Below the pieces are notes generated by a model. It searched no databases and was not told where the DNA came from. It saw nothing but the letters and a program-made list of their open reading frames with translations. The position numbers were made by a program, and so were the translations under genes. DNA of 56,818 nt from Sphingomonas sp. (lineage in GTDB: Bacteria; Pseudomonadota; Alphaproteobacteria; Sphingomonadales; Sphingomonadaceae): assembly GCA_017849555.1 (NCBI GenBank), contig JAFIGU010000067.1, positions 1 to 56,818 of the forward strand, read 5' to 3'. Of this stretch, positions 55,675 to 56,818 are shown in pieces. Numbering within the stretch: position 1 is the first letter of the stretch; every line of letters starts with the position of its first letter.

Positions 55675-56198
55675 TGCAGCGCCTCCCGCAAGGTGCGGAT
55701 CGATCGGATCATCTCCTTTTCGACGAGGCTGAGCGAAAGGCCGAGCCGGTCCGCGATCTCGCGGCCGGTCATCTCCTCGAAGCGGTTGAGCACGAATATC
55801 GTCCGTGCGCGTTCGGGCAAGGCATCGAGCGCGTTGACGAAAAGCCGCATGCGCTCCTGCGCCAGCACGATATCCTCGGGCGACAATTCGTCGCGCAGCT
55901 TGCCCAGTGGGTCCGCCGAGCCCTCGAATTGCAGCAGCGGGCGGCTCGCGGCGGCTCTCCTTCGGCGGGCGAGCAGATTTTTCGCGGCGCGGAATATATA
56001 GCCTTCGATATTCTGGATATTTTCCAGTTCCGCGCGGCGCGCGAGCGAGGCGAGCAGATCCTGCGTCAGATCTTCCGCCTCGGCGCGGTCACCGCAACGG
56101 CGTTCGAAATATGCGCGCAAAGCGCCGCCATAGCGCGCTGCCAGCGCCTCGATAGAGCGGCCACTTCCCGGCTGTCTATTCCCCGCACTCTTCACCAT
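55671..56198 (-). CDS. ECF RNA polymerase sigma factor, FecI-like
   Basis: The 175-residue sigma factor has region 2 (YGGALRAYFERRCGDRAEAEDLTQDLLASLARRAELENIQNIEGYIFRAAKNLLARRRR) and region 4 (ALPERARTIFVLNRFEEMTGREIADRLGLSLSLVEKEMIRSIRTLREAL). The latter has the helix-turn-helix of FecI-type factors. It should transcribe the STN receptor operon when ligand binds outside. The upstream 56199-56372 segment holds its own promoter and no obvious gene. Confidence 0.93.
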   Translation of the reverse strand: MVKSAGNRQPGSGRSIEALAARYGGALRAYFERRCGDRAEAEDLTQDLLASLARRAELENIQNIEGYIFRAAKNLLARRRRAAASRPLLQFEGSADPLGKLRDELSPEDIVLAQERMRLFVNALDALPERARTIFVLNRFEEMTGREIADRLGLSLSLVEKEMIRSIRTLREALQ

Positions 56199-56372
56199 CG
56201 GGTCTCGCTTGCTCGTCGTCCGTTATCATAGAGACCTGGCGTACGGCGAACCTCATTTGTGTGTTAGCAGTCAGGCAGGAGTGCGCCTAAAACCGATCGT
56301 CCCTGGTTGTGATATCCCTTCCAGAAACCTGGCTGTCGATTTTTGGCACAGCGACAGCCGGGCTGCTATGCG

Positions 56373-56818
56373 CTATCGCGCGCTGCGTTCCTGGATGGCG
56401 TAGCGGACTGCGGCCGAGGGAAGCATGAGCACAGCGGGCGTCTGCCCAGCTGTGACTATTATTTGATCCACGGGAATGGCGTCCTCTGCTTCACTCGCGA
56501 GAAATGCCTGGACCAGCCGTGTTCCGGATGTCGGCAGCAGCGATTGCGGAACGGCTACCGGCTTGCGCCCCATCGCTGCAAGCCAGTCCGGCCGGCCGGC
56601 GACGGAGGTCGTGCGGGGATGGACGACCTGCAAATCGACCGAACCCGCGAGCAGCCCGACCGTGAGGGGCTTGCCGTGACGCATCAGCACCACCGACCCC
56701 GCGCGCGCTTTGGGTTCGGCGAGGGCGTAGAGATCCGCGTCGGGCCGGTTCATCGGGATCGACGACAGACCTGCCTGATCGATCGTCAGCGGATCGATGC
56801 CGGTCGCACGTTTGAGCC
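56373..56818 (-). CDS. C-terminal part of an unidentified protein (5' end outside window)
   Basis: The frame is open to the window edge, so the ATG at 56753 need not be the start. The 148 visible residues (SVVLMRHGKPLTVGLLAGSV, GRKPVAVPQSLLPTSGTRLVQAFL, DQIIVTAGQTPAVLMLPSAAVRYAI) form a compact beta-rich domain. I do not recognise the family. It is oriented with the FecI operon, with 174 bp between. Confidence 0.6.
   Translation of the reverse strand, partial: LKRATGIDPLTIDQAGLSSIPMNRPDADLYALAEPKARAGSVVLMRHGKPLTVGLLAGSVDLQVVHPRTTSVAGRPDWLAAMGRKPVAVPQSLLPTSGTRLVQAFLASEAEDAIPVDQIIVTAGQTPAVLMLPSAAVRYAIQERSAR

Overview
The window looks like a chromosomal segment of an alphaproteobacterium, most probably a sphingomonad (Sphingomonadaceae). 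This is inferred from the very GC-rich coding DNA, four TonB-dependent receptors (TBDRs) in 57 kb, a Usg-family gene, an alphaproteobacterial-type RpoH promoter and CIRCE element before groESL, and many hydrolase/MFS/TBDR scavenging loci. I see no rRNA, tRNA, CRISPR array, intact insertion sequence or prophage.

Region 1 (1-10.7 kb) is a nutrient-scavenging block. It holds the 3' part of a TBDR, a coupled DUF218 protein, an exported zinc phospholipase C / S1-P1 nuclease-like enzyme, a reverse-strand operon (metallophosphoesterase, Spinster-like MFS, GPH-type MFS), a divergent second TBDR and a LysR regulator. The enzymes suggest phosphodiester-containing substrates. Region 2 (10.7-16 kb) holds small detoxification and regulatory pairs: VOC protein / MarR-VOC, an exported aspartyl protease with a PDZ domain, and an aldo/keto reductase divergent from a TetR gene with twin palindromic operators. 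Region 3 (16-26.8 kb) is repair and stress related: an exonuclease III homologue, a coiled-coil protein, an SRPBCC-ADH-SDR-small protein operon, a 1004-residue hybrid histidine kinase with a degenerate second receiver, an AraC regulator, a UBP zinc-finger protein and an exported methyltransferase-like protein.

Region 4 (27-38.9 kb) is the most coherent metabolic locus. It holds a TBDR, an alpha/beta hydrolase of the PAF-acetylhydrolase type, DgcN (D-glutamate N-acetyltransferase family, DUF1611), an amidase, an AraC regulator, an MFS transporter, a D-aminoacylase-type amidohydrolase, a PaiB-like FMN-binding regulator and DgcA (N-acetyl-D-glutamate racemase family). Together they look like an outer-membrane-to-cytoplasm route for D-amino-acid conjugates. 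Region 5 (39-42.5 kb) is groES-groEL, with a CIRCE element and an RpoH-like promoter, next to a small conserved gene coupled to usg and an ABM-like protein.

Region 6 (42.6-47.5 kb) is a tripartite drug-efflux locus (NodT-type outer-membrane factor, DHA2 MFS pump, divergent HlyD/EmrA adaptor, TetR regulator) with a large palindrome between the divergent genes. Region 7 has a TauD/TfdA dioxygenase and a poorly coding stretch. Region 8 (49.9-56.2 kb) is a reverse-strand cell-surface-signalling operon: FecI-type sigma factor, FecR-type anti-sigma, TBDR with an N-terminal STN domain, exported esterase and exported serine hydrolase. The window ends inside a further reverse-strand gene. Function calls come from reading motifs only; no database search was run.
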